Origin: Streptomyces rapamycinicus NRRL 5491
Lineage (GTDB): Bacteria > Actinomycetota > Actinomycetes > Streptomycetales > Streptomycetaceae
DNA: 64,000 nt
Assembly: GCF_024298965.1 (NCBI RefSeq)
Contig: NZ_CP085193.1
Coordinates: 2,356,001 to 2,420,000 of the forward strand
Reading direction: 5' to 3'
Shown: in pieces, positions 19,210-27,525 of the stretch
Position numbering within the stretch: the first letter of the stretch is position 1
Layout: each line of letters begins with the position of its first letter
The notes under the pieces: generated by a model
The model's database searches: none
What the model saw: the letters and a program-made list of their open reading frames with translations, nothing else
What the model was told of the DNA's origin: nothing
Made by a program: the position numbers and the translations under genes

Positions 19210-19560
19210 GTGACCCTGGGGGCACTGGAGAGCGCGGTCATGCGGGTGTGCTGGGAGGTCCAAGCGCCAGTGACGGTCCGCGCCGTGCTCGACAGACTCA
19301 ACGAGGGCCGGGAGCGGCCGCTGGCCTACACCACGGTGATGACGGTGATGACTCGCCTCGCGGAGAAGCGCTTGCTCGATCGGGCCATCCAGGGGCGTGG
19401 CTACGCGTACACGGCCGCCGTCGCGGATGAGGCCGCGATCGCCGTACGGGAGGTGCTGCGGGCGCACGGGGATGCCGCGGTCGCGCATTTCGCCGCCGAG
19501 GCGTCACTGGATCCGCAGCTACGGGACCGTCTTCGGCGGCTCTTGGAGCAGTCGCCGTGA
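19210..19560 (+). CDS. BlaI/MecI/CopY-family repressor
   Basis: A 116-aa winged-helix repressor. The recognition region is around LAYTTVMTVMTRLAEKRLLD, and the C-terminal helices would dimerise. Family members repress beta-lactamase, copper-export or stress genes and are inactivated by cleavage through a membrane metalloprotease partner (BlaR1/MecR1 type). I chose the GTG at 19210, which has GGAGGTGAG upstream. The ATG at 19186 lies before that ribosome site. The stop overlaps the start of the M56 peptidase gene by four bases, so the two are translationally coupled. Its operator-like dyads occur upstream of itself and of the methyltransferase gene. Confidence 0.9.
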   Translation: MTLGALESAVMRVCWEVQAPVTVRAVLDRLNEGRERPLAYTTVMTVMTRLAEKRLLDRAIQGRGYAYTAAVADEAAIAVREVLRAHGDAAVAHFAAEASLDPQLRDRLRRLLEQSP

Positions 19561-20426
19561 CCGGCAAGCGGGCCTTCTGGACCCTCGTAACGGTGTCCGT
19601 GACGATTCACGCGGCGGTGGCCTTCCTTGGCTGCTGTTTGGTCACGGCTCTGGCCTGGCAGTTCACCCATCACGGGATCGGTGCCGACCCTCGGTCCGGC
19701 GCCGCGTGGGCCGGCGTCACGCTGCTCACCCTCTCTATGGCTGGAGGGATACGGTCCGCCCGGCGGCTGTGGCTCGGACTCGGCGCGACTCGGGCCATGG
19801 ACCGCCAGGTCCGCGCCACGGCTGTCGCCGATACGGCCATACACACCACCGCCCAGCAGGCGGGCCTGACCGCCCGGGTAGATGTGATCGACAGTGCCGG
19901 TAGCTTCGCGTTCACCCACGGACTACTGCGCCCCCGAGTGACGGTCAGCAGCGGGCTCATGAAGTCGGCGACTCCTGGGGAATTGCGTGCGGTCCTGGCT
20001 CATGAGGCCGAGCACGTCCGTGGGCGCGATCCGCTCAGAACGCTCGTGGCCGATTTCCTGGCGGCACGGCACATCGCGCTTCCGCTCCTGCGTCATCTGC
20101 GAACGGTGGTCGCCGCCGACCGTGAACTGGCGGCGGACCGCTGCGCGATGGCTCAGTGCGGCGTCAGCGCCGTGGCCGGGGCACTGCTGAAGGCCGGCGA
20201 CACTCCCCGATGGGCGAACACCGCCCCCGCCGCCGCGATGGGAGGCCGCACGTTGCTCGCCGTCAGGATCACGCAGCTCGAGGGCGCGGTACCGCCGCCC
20301 GTACGTCCGGACCACCGGCAGGTGGCTGTCACGGCCGCCGGGGCCGCGCTCTACATGTGGGCGATCGCCGGCTCCGCCTGGCTGATGCCGACGGCTCCGT
20401 TGGCCTGTTTGGGAGGAGGTCACTGA
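19557..20426 (+). CDS. M56-family membrane metallopeptidase (BlaR1-like, no sensor domain)
   Basis: A 289-aa membrane protease with hydrophobic segments at about 8-35, 50-65 and 258-285. The zinc motif is HEAEH (149-153) within VLAHEAEHVRGRDPL. Further ligand candidates lie in the RELAADRCA region. Unlike staphylococcal BlaR1 it has no penicillin-binding sensor domain, which is usual in actinobacteria. The inferred role is to cleave the BlaI-like repressor on a signal, lifting repression of the dyad-controlled genes. The start GTG overlaps the repressor stop. Confidence 0.85.
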   Translation: MTGKRAFWTLVTVSVTIHAAVAFLGCCLVTALAWQFTHHGIGADPRSGAAWAGVTLLTLSMAGGIRSARRLWLGLGATRAMDRQVRATAVADTAIHTTAQQAGLTARVDVIDSAGSFAFTHGLLRPRVTVSSGLMKSATPGELRAVLAHEAEHVRGRDPLRTLVADFLAARHIALPLLRHLRTVVAADRELAADRCAMAQCGVSAVAGALLKAGDTPRWANTAPAAAMGGRTLLAVRITQLEGAVPPPVRPDHRQVAVTAAGAALYMWAIAGSAWLMPTAPLACLGGGH

Positions 20427-20450
20427 GCTTCGCCGGTCAGGACCCCTTAC

Positions 20451-20490
20451 CTACTACGACCGCATAGTAACTACTACGCATCGGTAGTAG
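20451..20490. promoter_or_regulatory. Two adjacent BlaI-type operators upstream of methyltransferase gene
   Basis: Two head-to-tail 20-bp dyads: CTACTAC-N6-ATAGTAA (20451-20470, imperfect) and CTACTAC-N6-GTAGTAG (20471-20490, perfect 7-bp arms). Both have the same spacing as the dyad upstream of the BlaI-like gene. They end 32 bp before the methyltransferase ATG, which makes that gene a likely target. Confidence 0.75.
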
Positions 20491-20522
20491 GCTCGGATCC
20501 CGCCCGCCGAGAGGAGTCATAG

Positions 20523-21203
20523 ATGGCCGCCGCGACGGACCGCGAGAAGCCGATACGCCATGCGCTCTTCGCTCGCATCTACCCGAGGATCAACGCCTTC
20601 GCCGAGGCCCACGGCGCCCTGGAACACCGGCGTGAGCTGCTCGCCGAGACCACCGGCCGGATCGTGGAGATCGGCGCGGGAACCGGCGCCAACTTCCCGC
20701 ACTACCCGCCGGAGGTCGAGCAGGTCATCGCCGTCGAACCCGAGCCACGCCTGCGTGAACTCGCAAAGCGGTCGTCGGCCGGGTCCCCCGTGCCGGTGGA
20801 GATCCGCGCAGGCCGGGCCGAGGCGCTGCCCGTCCCCGACGCTTCCGCCGACGGAGTCGTGGCCTCGCTCGTCCTGTGCACGATCGCCGACGTCCCCGCC
20901 GCGCTCGGGGAAGCCGCCCGTGTACTACGACCGGGCGGGCTGCTGTACTTCTACGAGCACATCCGATCGACACGCCCCGGCCTGGCAAGGCGGCAGCGGA
21001 TCACCAACGTGGTGTGGCCACTGCTGGGCGGCGGCTGCAATCTCACCCGGAGCCCCGAACCAGCCATCACCACTGCCGGATTCAGAATCGAACGCGCACG
21101 GCACTTCGACTTCCTCATCAACGGCCGCACCACACCCAGCTCCCCGTGCGTCATCGGTGTCGCACGCAAAGCCGAGACCGCCGCCCAGGAGAACACCGCA
21201 TAA
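20523..21203 (+). CDS. Class I SAM-dependent methyltransferase
   Basis: A 226-aa Rossmann-fold methyltransferase. The SAM motif is VEIGAGTGANFPHYP (48-62), an acidic ribose-binding residue follows in IAVEPEPRLREL, and the VLRPGGLLYFYEHI segment is motif III. Overall it resembles the METTL7-like small-molecule or lipid methyltransferases. The substrate is unknown. The ATG follows GAGAGGAGTCATAG. Two BlaI-type dyads immediately upstream suggest it belongs to the BlaI/M56 regulon. There is no nearby biosynthetic partner. Confidence 0.85.
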   Translation: MAAATDREKPIRHALFARIYPRINAFAEAHGALEHRRELLAETTGRIVEIGAGTGANFPHYPPEVEQVIAVEPEPRLRELAKRSSAGSPVPVEIRAGRAEALPVPDASADGVVASLVLCTIADVPAALGEAARVLRPGGLLYFYEHIRSTRPGLARRQRITNVVWPLLGGGCNLTRSPEPAITTAGFRIERARHFDFLINGRTTPSSPCVIGVARKAETAAQENTA

Positions 21204-21316
21204 TGCGCGAGCGAGACTTCACAGTCTCACGGACGCCGCGCGGCGAGACATGACCCCTGATCGGTCAGCGGGCGCACCGGGCGGGGCTCAGGCACCCGAG
21301 TCTTCGCCCACCACGG

Positions 21317-21895
21317 TCAGGTCGTCACCCAGCGCCGCGGCGATTTCGGCGGCCCGGGAATGGTCGGCACTCCGACCGGGGTCCGCAGCCACGGTGCGGC
21401 GTGGAACTGCCGTGGCCAGTTCGGGTCCGCGTATGCCAAGTCGGCGACACGGTCCAGGGCCTCATCCGGCACTCCGAACCACGCGTCGAGCCCCAACGCG
21501 GGGCGTACCACACCGTTGAACACCTCCCCCAGCGTCGCCCCTGCGCTCGCCCGCAGGATGCCGTCGACCAAGTGACCGTAGGTCAACGCGTGTTCCCCGA
21601 GCGAGGTCCCGGGAAGGTACTCCGGCGCCGCTCGCGCCAGACTCTCCCGCAGCCCGCCGTCATCCAGCAGGTCGAAGCCCGCCGCTTCGGGAGCGAAACG
21701 CGGCTGGCCCGCCCGGTGCGTGAGCACATGGCGGAGAATGGCCCGATCCTTGCCCCGGGCCCCGTACGCGCTCCAATACCCGGCGATCGGCTCGTCCAGT
21801 GCCAGCGCACCCGCCCTGACCGCGGCCAGGGCGGCGAGCGTGACGAACGATTTCGACAGCGAGTAGGACTGGACCAGGGTGTCGCAAACGTCCAT
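21317..21895 (-). pseudogene. Truncated serine hydrolase (class C beta-lactamase family)
   Basis: A 192-aa fragment. SYSLSKSFVTLAALAAV near the start carries the SxxK nucleophile motif, and LRHVLTHRAGQPRF and TYGHLVDGIL match the family. The usual 50-60 residues before SxxK and about 150 residues after position 165 (including the HxG/KTG-like motif) are missing. Near 21350 another frame continues as AEIAAALGDDLTVVGEDSGA, which looks like the C-terminus of an unrelated protein, so two broken genes seem joined. It is non-functional as a hydrolase. Confidence 0.65.
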
Positions 21896-21956
21896 CGTGC
21901 CGCATCTCGCTCACCTCTCAGCGCGCCCAGGACTCACTCCCGAGACCCACGGCGAT

Positions 21957-21977
21957 AATAACCCCCGGGGGGGTATA
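21957..21977. promoter_or_regulatory. CsoR-like copper operator
   Basis: AATAACCCCCGGGGGGGTAT and neighbouring bases form a near-palindromic AT-C5-G7-AT box of the kind bound by CsoR copper sensors (TACCCC/GGGGTA type). It lies upstream of the broken serine hydrolase and beyond the 3' end of the multicopper oxidase gene, so its original target may have been lost. Confidence 0.45.
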
Positions 21978-21999
21978 TCGGAGCACGGTGAGGGCCCGA

Positions 22000-22040
22000 G
22001 GCTCCCGTCATCTGGTGGAGCCCACCAGGTGCCGGGAGCC
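22000..22040 (-). terminator. Two-step hairpin after the multicopper oxidase gene
   Basis: GGCTCCCG (22000-22007) pairs with CGGGAGCC (22033-22040) and encloses a second perfect stem, CTGGTGG (22012-22018) with CCACCAG (22022-22028). It ends ten bases beyond the oxidase stop. Confidence 0.7.
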
Positions 22041-22049
22041 CTGGTGCCA

Positions 22050-23648
22050 TCAGGCTCGATAGGCCACCAGCGCCATCATCCCGGCCTCGCCGTGGTAGGC
22101 GTTGTGACAGTGCAGCATCCACTGGCCGGGGTTGTCGGCGTCGAAGACCACGGTCAGCTTCTTCTTCGGCAGCACGATCGCGGTGTCCTTGCGGGGCCCG
22201 GAGCTGCCGAGTTGGTAGGTGTGGCCGTGCAGATGCATCGGGTGCCACATGCTCGTGCGGTTGACGAAGTCCAGCCGGACCCGTTGCCCTTCCTCGACCA
22301 TGAGCGGGGCGGCCGTCGGATCGCTCATGTCGAACGCCTTGCCGTTGATGGCCCAGTTGTACTTCGTCATGCCGCCGGTCAGCTCCATGCGGAGCGCCCG
22401 GTCCGCCTTCTTGGGAGACAACCCGACGTCGTCCGCCGCGCGGAGCTTCGAGGCGGTCACGATCGTGCCGTCCAGTTCCTTCGGGCGGACGGTGGCTTTC
22501 GGAGCCCGGCCGGAGCCGGTGCGGACCAGGGCCAGGCCGGTGGCGTTCTTCCCCTCGGCGAGTGCCACGAGCGGGAAGACGCCATCCGCGAGGGTGACCA
22601 GCACGTCGTAGCGCTCGCCCATGCCGATCAGCAGGGCATCGGTCCGCTGGTGCTCGACGGGGAAGCCGTCGGTGTGGGTGATGGTCATGCTGTGGCCGCC
22701 GAGCGCGACGCGGTAGGCGGTGTCGCCACCGGCGTTGATGATCCGTAGCCGGATCCGCCTGCCGGGCTTGCCGGTGTAGGCATCCGGGTCGGCCGGGACG
22801 CGGCCGTTGATCAGGTGGTACGCGTACTTCACGTCGCCCGCGTCACCGCCGAGCAGTTCGCTGTCGGCGCCCATCAGCATGAACTTCATCGACATGCCGT
22901 CGCCGGAAGAAGACGGTGAGGCGCTCGCCCCTCCCTCGTCTCCGCTCATGTCCATGCCGCCCATACCACTCATGTCGTGGCCGCCCATGTCCATCCCGCC
23001 CATGCCCTGCCGCAGCTCGGCGAAGACCTCGTCGGGTGTGCCGGTGACACCGTCGACCCAGTCGTCCAGGACGACCACCCACTCGTCGTCGTAGGACAGT
23101 GGCTCCTTCGGATCCTCGACGATCAGCGGCGCGTACAGCCCGCGGTCGAGCTGGACCCCGACGTGCGGGTGGAAGAAGTAGGTGCCGGGGGTGTCGGCGA
23201 TGAAACGGTAGGTGAAGGTGGATCCGGCCCGTACCGCGGTCTGCGTGGCCGGGGGAACGCCGTCCATGTCATTGCGCAGGGCGAGACCGTGCCAATGGAT
23301 GGACGTGGCCGTCTTGTTCGGCAGCTGATTGGAGAGTTCGGCGGCCACGGTGTCACCGGCCGACACCCGCAGCTCCTTGCCGGGGGCCCGCCCGCCGAAG
23401 ACCCAGCTCCTGGCCATGACGCCACCGCCGAGCTCCACCATGGCGGGCGCGGCGGTCAGGGTCAGCTTGTGCACCTTGCCGGTACTGGTGCGCTTCTTCT
23501 CCGCGGCGGCCACGGCCGGGTCGGACGGCTTGACCAGGGCGGGGGTGTTGTCAGCGTCGCCACTGGAGCCGCCGCAGGCGGCGAGCGCGCCCGTGCCCGC
23601 GGCGCCGAGCCCGGCCAGCAGGACAGAGCGGCGGTTGATGCTGTTCAC
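22050..23648 (-). CDS. Multicopper oxidase, exported lipoprotein (CueO/laccase-like)
   Basis: A 532-aa three-domain multicopper oxidase. The N-terminus INRRSVLLAGLGAAG carries a twin-arginine-like pair and ends in lipobox LAAC (Cys25), predicting a Tat-exported lipoprotein. Copper motifs are intact: HWHG (118-121), HPHVG (160-164), HPMHLHGH (469-476) and HCHNAYH (513-519) with a downstream Met. A Met/His-rich insert at about 216-240 (GMDMGGHDMSGMGGMDMSG) recalls the Cu(I)-binding insert of CueO, so oxidation of Cu(I) to Cu(II) is the likely job. The GTG at 23648 gives the signal peptide a normal length. AGAGGAA lies upstream. The small His/Cys protein gene precedes it on the same strand. Confidence 0.9.
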   Translation of the reverse strand: MNSINRRSVLLAGLGAAGTGALAACGGSSGDADNTPALVKPSDPAVAAAEKKRTSTGKVHKLTLTAAPAMVELGGGVMARSWVFGGRAPGKELRVSAGDTVAAELSNQLPNKTATSIHWHGLALRNDMDGVPPATQTAVRAGSTFTYRFIADTPGTYFFHPHVGVQLDRGLYAPLIVEDPKEPLSYDDEWVVVLDDWVDGVTGTPDEVFAELRQGMGGMDMGGHDMSGMGGMDMSGDEGGASASPSSSGDGMSMKFMLMGADSELLGGDAGDVKYAYHLINGRVPADPDAYTGKPGRRIRLRIINAGGDTAYRVALGGHSMTITHTDGFPVEHQRTDALLIGMGERYDVLVTLADGVFPLVALAEGKNATGLALVRTGSGRAPKATVRPKELDGTIVTASKLRAADDVGLSPKKADRALRMELTGGMTKYNWAINGKAFDMSDPTAAPLMVEEGQRVRLDFVNRTSMWHPMHLHGHTYQLGSSGPRKDTAIVLPKKKLTVVFDADNPGQWMLHCHNAYHGEAGMMALVAYRA

Positions 23649-23745
23649 GATGACGGTGTTCCTCTTCTCGATATGCCTTGTGTTCGGTCGCACGCGGGCA
23701 CGGCTGATCGCATACGCGGACGCGAAGATGCCGTGGGGGGGCGGC

Positions 23746-24216
23746 CTACAGAAGCAATCGAGAGAGCATCGAAAGGTCGGGCGGCGCCCGGCTCACGGTG
23801 CCGGGAACAGGACGACCGGCCGGGATGGCGTGCACATCGCCCTCGCGGCCGACCCAGGGCCCGCTCGGCGGCAGGTGTTTTACGACGTCGACGCCGGCAG
23901 CCGAGCAGTGCTGCACGCCCATGCCGGAACAGGGCCCATCGTCACCGTGCGCGGCCGGGGCGGAAGCCCGTGCGGTGCCGTCATGCCCACCCCTGTGCGC
24001 CGACATCCCCCCATTGCCCGACATCGCCGCCGAGGGCGCATGGACCATATGCGCCATCCCGCGCATGTCGGAGACACGCACCGAGGGCGAGACGGCCGCG
24101 TTCGTCTCGTGGTGGAGGAGCACGGCGAACGCGGCGAACAGCACGACGACCGCGCTCCACGCCCAGCGTCCGGTGCCACCACGGGCACGGTCCCGTCCGG
24201 CCCCTGCTGTGGTCAT
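23746..24216 (-). CDS. Small membrane protein with His/Cys/Met motifs, DUF6153-like
   Basis: A 156-aa protein. An N-terminal hydrophobic segment (WAWSAVVVLFAAFAVLL, about 19-35) is followed by Met/His-rich stretches (MRGMAHMVHAPSAAMSGNGG) and a GPCSGMGVQHCSAAG motif (about residues 94-108). This matches the small DUF6153-like proteins found beside copper genes. It reads toward the multicopper oxidase (97-bp gap) and is divergent from the DUF5134-like gene, with a CsoR-like box between. Metal binding at the cell surface is a reasonable inference. Confidence 0.6.
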   Translation of the reverse strand: MTTAGAGRDRARGGTGRWAWSAVVVLFAAFAVLLHHETNAAVSPSVRVSDMRGMAHMVHAPSAAMSGNGGMSAHRGGHDGTARASAPAAHGDDGPCSGMGVQHCSAAGVDVVKHLPPSGPWVGREGDVHAIPAGRPVPGTVSRAPPDLSMLSRLLL

Positions 24217-24253
24217 GGCTCCCGTCCCTGCTCTCGGTGGGCGACTCCGCCAA

Positions 24254-24271
24254 TATACCCGGTGGGGGTAA
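24254..24271. promoter_or_regulatory. CsoR-like operator in the copper divergent region
   Basis: TATACCCGGTGGGGGTAA (24254-24271) has the C3/G5 dyad with flanking TA typical of CsoR boxes. It sits between the divergent small membrane protein (start 24216) and the Met-rich DUF5134-like gene (start 24370), so it could control both. Confidence 0.5.
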
Positions 24272-24369
24272 AACTGAACGCTCTCCTAATCTCCTACGTA
24301 CTCAGGGGCTCAGTAGCCGATACCGCACGACGCACCGAGGCCACACCCAGACGACGAGGGAAGGCAACG

Positions 24370-25251
24370 ATGGAGACTCTGAGCTGGTCCGTAGCGGCGG
24401 TCGCCGCGCTGGTGGCCGCCGTCAGCCTGATCCGCATGATGACTACCAGGGGAGACACCCGCTTCGCGGCCGGAGGCGAGGTATTCATGGGTGTGTGCAT
24501 GACCGCCATGGCCCTGCCCGCGACAGCGGCCTGGTACGCCGATCACGGCATGGGGTGGGCCATGGCATTCGCCCTCCTGGCACTCGGCGGTGTGGTGATG
24601 GCCGCCAAGCACACGCGTGCGAGCGGCTGGAGCCACGGCCGCCAATGGGTACACCTCATCGTCGGCAGCGCAGGCATGGTGATCATGACCCTCGCCATGA
24701 CGAGCACGTCCTCCGGGCCGGTACTCGCGCTCGGCGGCTCATCCATGGCCGGGATGCCGGGCATGGAGAACATGCCCGGGATGGACTCGGCACAAGGCAT
24801 GGACGGGATGGACGGGATGGAGGGCATACAGGGCATGGGAGGGATGCACGGGAGGAACACGCCGGGCATGACCACCGCGGCCGATGCCACCGCCGCGTCG
24901 TCCTCGGGCTCCTTCTGGCGTTACGTGGCCGCGGCGCTCGCGGTGTACTTCCTGTTGTCGATTGGCGCGTCCGTCTGGGCCCGGCTCCGGGGGACCAACG
25001 GGAAGCACCCCACCGCCGCCCGCGACGGCGGCCGGGGCCGCACATGGGGACGTTGGCTGCTCGCCATGCCGGACACGGTGGTGGTCTTCGTGGTATCGCT
25101 GACCGTCTCGGTATGGGACAAGGCCCGTACGGTGGAGCGGGGAAGCCACGGACGCCGACGCAGGCTCGGCACGGCGCCGGACGCCGCACTGGCCGCTCAT
25201 ATCGGTATGGGCGGAACCATGTCCGCGATGCTGCTCATGATGGTGGTGTGA
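24370..25251 (+). CDS. Met-rich DUF5134-like membrane protein
   Basis: A 293-aa polytopic protein with hydrophobic segments at about 4-22, 38-54, 62-78, 95-112, 180-198, 225-245 and 270-290. Between the fourth and fifth lies a striking Met/Gly/Asp repeat (PGMENMPGMDSAQGMDGMDG and onward, about residues 130-165), a likely extracytoplasmic Cu(I)-binding loop. The arrangement fits DUF5134 proteins of actinobacteria, which have no established function. The ATG follows GGGAAGGCAACG. It is divergent from the copper-type genes across a CsoR-like box, so a role in copper handling is likely. Confidence 0.7.
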   Translation: METLSWSVAAVAALVAAVSLIRMMTTRGDTRFAAGGEVFMGVCMTAMALPATAAWYADHGMGWAMAFALLALGGVVMAAKHTRASGWSHGRQWVHLIVGSAGMVIMTLAMTSTSSGPVLALGGSSMAGMPGMENMPGMDSAQGMDGMDGMEGIQGMGGMHGRNTPGMTTAADATAASSSGSFWRYVAAALAVYFLLSIGASVWARLRGTNGKHPTAARDGGRGRTWGRWLLAMPDTVVVFVVSLTVSVWDKARTVERGSHGRRRRLGTAPDAALAAHIGMGGTMSAMLLMMVV

Positions 25252-25279
25252 CGGGCCCTCGCCGAGCTCGTGCGTTCGC

Positions 25280-25448
25280 TCTGGGCCGCGAGTCTGAACA
25301 CGCCCTTGCGGGCGAACTCGGCCGACAAGGCCGCTGCACACCGCGCATCGAGCGGACCTGCCCGCTCGAACGGATCGCGGAAGCGCACGCATACGCCGAG
25401 CGCGGACACACACGGGGAAAGATCGTGGTGTGCATCTGAGCCTGTCCC
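25280..25448 (+). pseudogene. Internally deleted second copy of the MDR oxidoreductase region
   Basis: Positions 25280-25307 match 14741-14768 with two differences, and 25308-25448 match 15823-15963 with about six. The two pieces are joined directly, so this looks like a copy of 14741-15963 that lost roughly 1.05 kb. The remaining coding part reads GELGRQGRCTPRIERTCPLE through RGKIVVCI-stop, the last 43 codons of the oxidoreductase. It has no start of its own. Confidence 0.8.
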
Positions 25449-25526
25449 GCCCATGAACGCCGGTCGGCCGGCCCGAGGCGACGGGATACAGTGCGTGAGG
25501 GGGCAGCTTGGTCAGGGAGGGGAAGC

Positions 25527-26750
25527 GTGACCGACACCAGCAACACCCGGCCCGCCGAAGGTGGTGAAGCGCAAGCGCCGCGGCAGAGCCGACCGCGCCG
25601 CCTGATGCGCTACCTCCCCCTGATCGCCCCCGTCCTGCTGTGGGCCGTGCCCTGCTGGGTGCTCCTGCACACCGGCCAGCACTGGCCGCTGCCCGCCACG
25701 CTGGTCGGCACCGCCCTGTTCGCCCTCGGCCTCATCGGCATGCCGCTCGCGATGATGCGCGGCCACGGACGGCGCCAGCAGGACCGGGCGGCGATCATCG
25801 GCGACACCCTGCTGGGCACCATCTGGACTCTGTTCACCTGGTCCGTTCTGCTCGGCGTCCTCTTGCGGCTCGCCCTGACCGTGGCCGGCGTCGGCGAGAG
25901 CCAGGACCGGGCCCGAATCGTCACCTGGGCCGTGCTCGGCACAACCGCGGTACTGCTCGGCTGGGGATACGCCGAGGCCCGCCGCGTACCACGCGTGCGC
26001 CGACTCGACGTACAACTCCCCCGGCTGGGGCCCGGGTTGGACGGCATCCGCGTCGCCCTCATCACCGACACCCACTACGGCCCGCTCGATCGCACCCGCT
26101 GGTCGGCGCGGGTATGCGAGACGGTGAACACTCTGGAGGCCGACCTGGTCTGCCACACCGGCGACATCGCGGACGGCACGGCCGAACGCCGCCGCGCCCA
26201 GGCCACCCCGCTCGGCACCGTGCGGGCCACCCGGGCCCGGGTCTACGTCACCGGCAACCACGAGTACTACAGCGAGGCCCAGGGCTGGGTCGACCTGATG
26301 GACGAGCTGGGCTGGGAGCCGCTGCGCAACCGTCATCTGCTGCTCGAACGCGGAGGCGACACCCTCGTGGTCGCCGGAGTCGATGACGTCACCGCCGAGT
26401 CCTCCGGCCTGGCAGGCCACCGTGCCCACCTCGCCGGAGCCCTGAACGGCGCCGACCCCGATCTGCCCGTCCTGCTCCTGGCACACCAGCCCAAGTTCAT
26501 CGACCGGGCAGCGGCCGCCGGCATCGACCTCCAACTCTCCGGCCACACCCACGGCGGCCAGATCTGGCCCTTCCACCACCTCGTCCGCATCGACCAGCCC
26601 GCCCTCGCCGGCCTCAGCCACCACGGCCCCCGCACCCTCCTCTACACCAGCCGCGGTACCGGCTTCTGGGGCCCGCCATTCCGCGTCTTCGCCCCCAGCG
26701 AGATCACCCTGCTCGTACTCCGCTCCCCGCACCCGCCCACCTCGACATAG
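25527..26750 (+). CDS. Membrane-anchored metallophosphoesterase (YkuE-like)
   Basis: A 407-aa protein. Residues 28-148 hold about four hydrophobic helices. The rest is a calcineurin-like phosphoesterase with all metal motifs: DTH (181-183) in VALITDTHYG, GD in CHTGDIADG (about 209-217), GNHEYY, and GHTHGGQIWPF near the C-terminus. Related proteins hydrolyse phosphodiesters or UDP-sugar lipids at the membrane. The substrate is unknown. The GTG at 25527 follows GGGAGGGGAAGC. It stands alone, just downstream of the oxidoreductase remnant. The 226 bp after it hold no gene or clear terminator. Confidence 0.85.
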   Translation: MTDTSNTRPAEGGEAQAPRQSRPRRLMRYLPLIAPVLLWAVPCWVLLHTGQHWPLPATLVGTALFALGLIGMPLAMMRGHGRRQQDRAAIIGDTLLGTIWTLFTWSVLLGVLLRLALTVAGVGESQDRARIVTWAVLGTTAVLLGWGYAEARRVPRVRRLDVQLPRLGPGLDGIRVALITDTHYGPLDRTRWSARVCETVNTLEADLVCHTGDIADGTAERRRAQATPLGTVRATRARVYVTGNHEYYSEAQGWVDLMDELGWEPLRNRHLLLERGGDTLVVAGVDDVTAESSGLAGHRAHLAGALNGADPDLPVLLLAHQPKFIDRAAAAGIDLQLSGHTHGGQIWPFHHLVRIDQPALAGLSHHGPRTLLYTSRGTGFWGPPFRVFAPSEITLLVLRSPHPPTST

Positions 26751-26976
26751 CACTCGACGGGCCGACACATCCGCTCGGAGCAGTCCACGGGCCGAGGGAC
26801 GCGGCACCGACAGACGACCAGGCCCGTCTCGCGCGATCGTCGGCATCGAACGGTTCCAGCCCGTCCTCGTCCCGCGTGGGCCCGACCGGCCAGGGAGAAC
26901 GCTCTCGTCCCCGTAACTCCCAGGAAGCGAAAGAGGTCGGATGGAGCCGCCGCTCGGCGCACGTGACGGCGCGAGG

Positions 26977-27525
26977 CTAAGTCGTCACGGGTTCCAGCCG
27001 CAGCCGCTGGATCGGCCAGGGTGGCGGCTCGGCCGGGCCGAACCAGACCCGGACGTCCTGCCCGGTGCGGACGGGCAGGAGGGGGTAGTCGTTCGCGGCG
27101 TGCTCGGTGCGGTGCAGCGCATGGCCCGAGCGCAGGTGTCGGGCGGCGTAGGCGTCGAAGGCAGCCGCGTCGGACGGCCGACAGATCGTCGCGACCACCT
27201 CGCGGGTGCCCGGCTCCGCGTCGAAGCACGGGCCACGCAGCAGCAGGACATCATCGCTGTCGACCATGGTGGCGTTGGCCGCGTCGCGGTACTTCCGCCA
27301 GACCGGACCGGTGTAGAACGCCTCCAGCGCGCGCCGACGGTGCGCCATGTCGGGGAACGCGCGCAGCCAGACGAAGCGGTCCGGGTCGTCAAGGTCGCGG
27401 AATCGGCCGCCGACGGTGATGCCGACCGCATGCTGGCCGACGACGAACTCGCGCTCGAACAGCCCGATCAGCGTCTCCCGGGCGCCGGGACGCAGAGTGT
27501 ACTGCCGGAGTTCGACGATGCTCAT
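26977..27525 (-). CDS. NIPSNAP-family protein
   Basis: A 182-aa protein with two NIPSNAP-like ferredoxin-fold halves, beginning VELRQYTLRPGARETLIGLF, with FVWLRAFPDMAHRRRALEAF near residues 50-70. The biochemical role of bacterial NIPSNAP proteins is unclear. Members occur as small-molecule-binding or mono-oxygenase-like dimeric alpha-beta barrels. Its start overlaps the stop of the preceding DUF1579-like gene by four bases (ATGA), so the two are co-translated. The divergent WYL regulator probably controls both. Confidence 0.8.
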   Translation of the reverse strand: MSIVELRQYTLRPGARETLIGLFEREFVVGQHAVGITVGGRFRDLDDPDRFVWLRAFPDMAHRRRALEAFYTGPVWRKYRDAANATMVDSDDVLLLRGPCFDAEPGTREVVATICRPSDAAAFDAYAARHLRSGHALHRTEHAANDYPLLPVRTGQDVRVWFGPAEPPPWPIQRLRLEPVTT

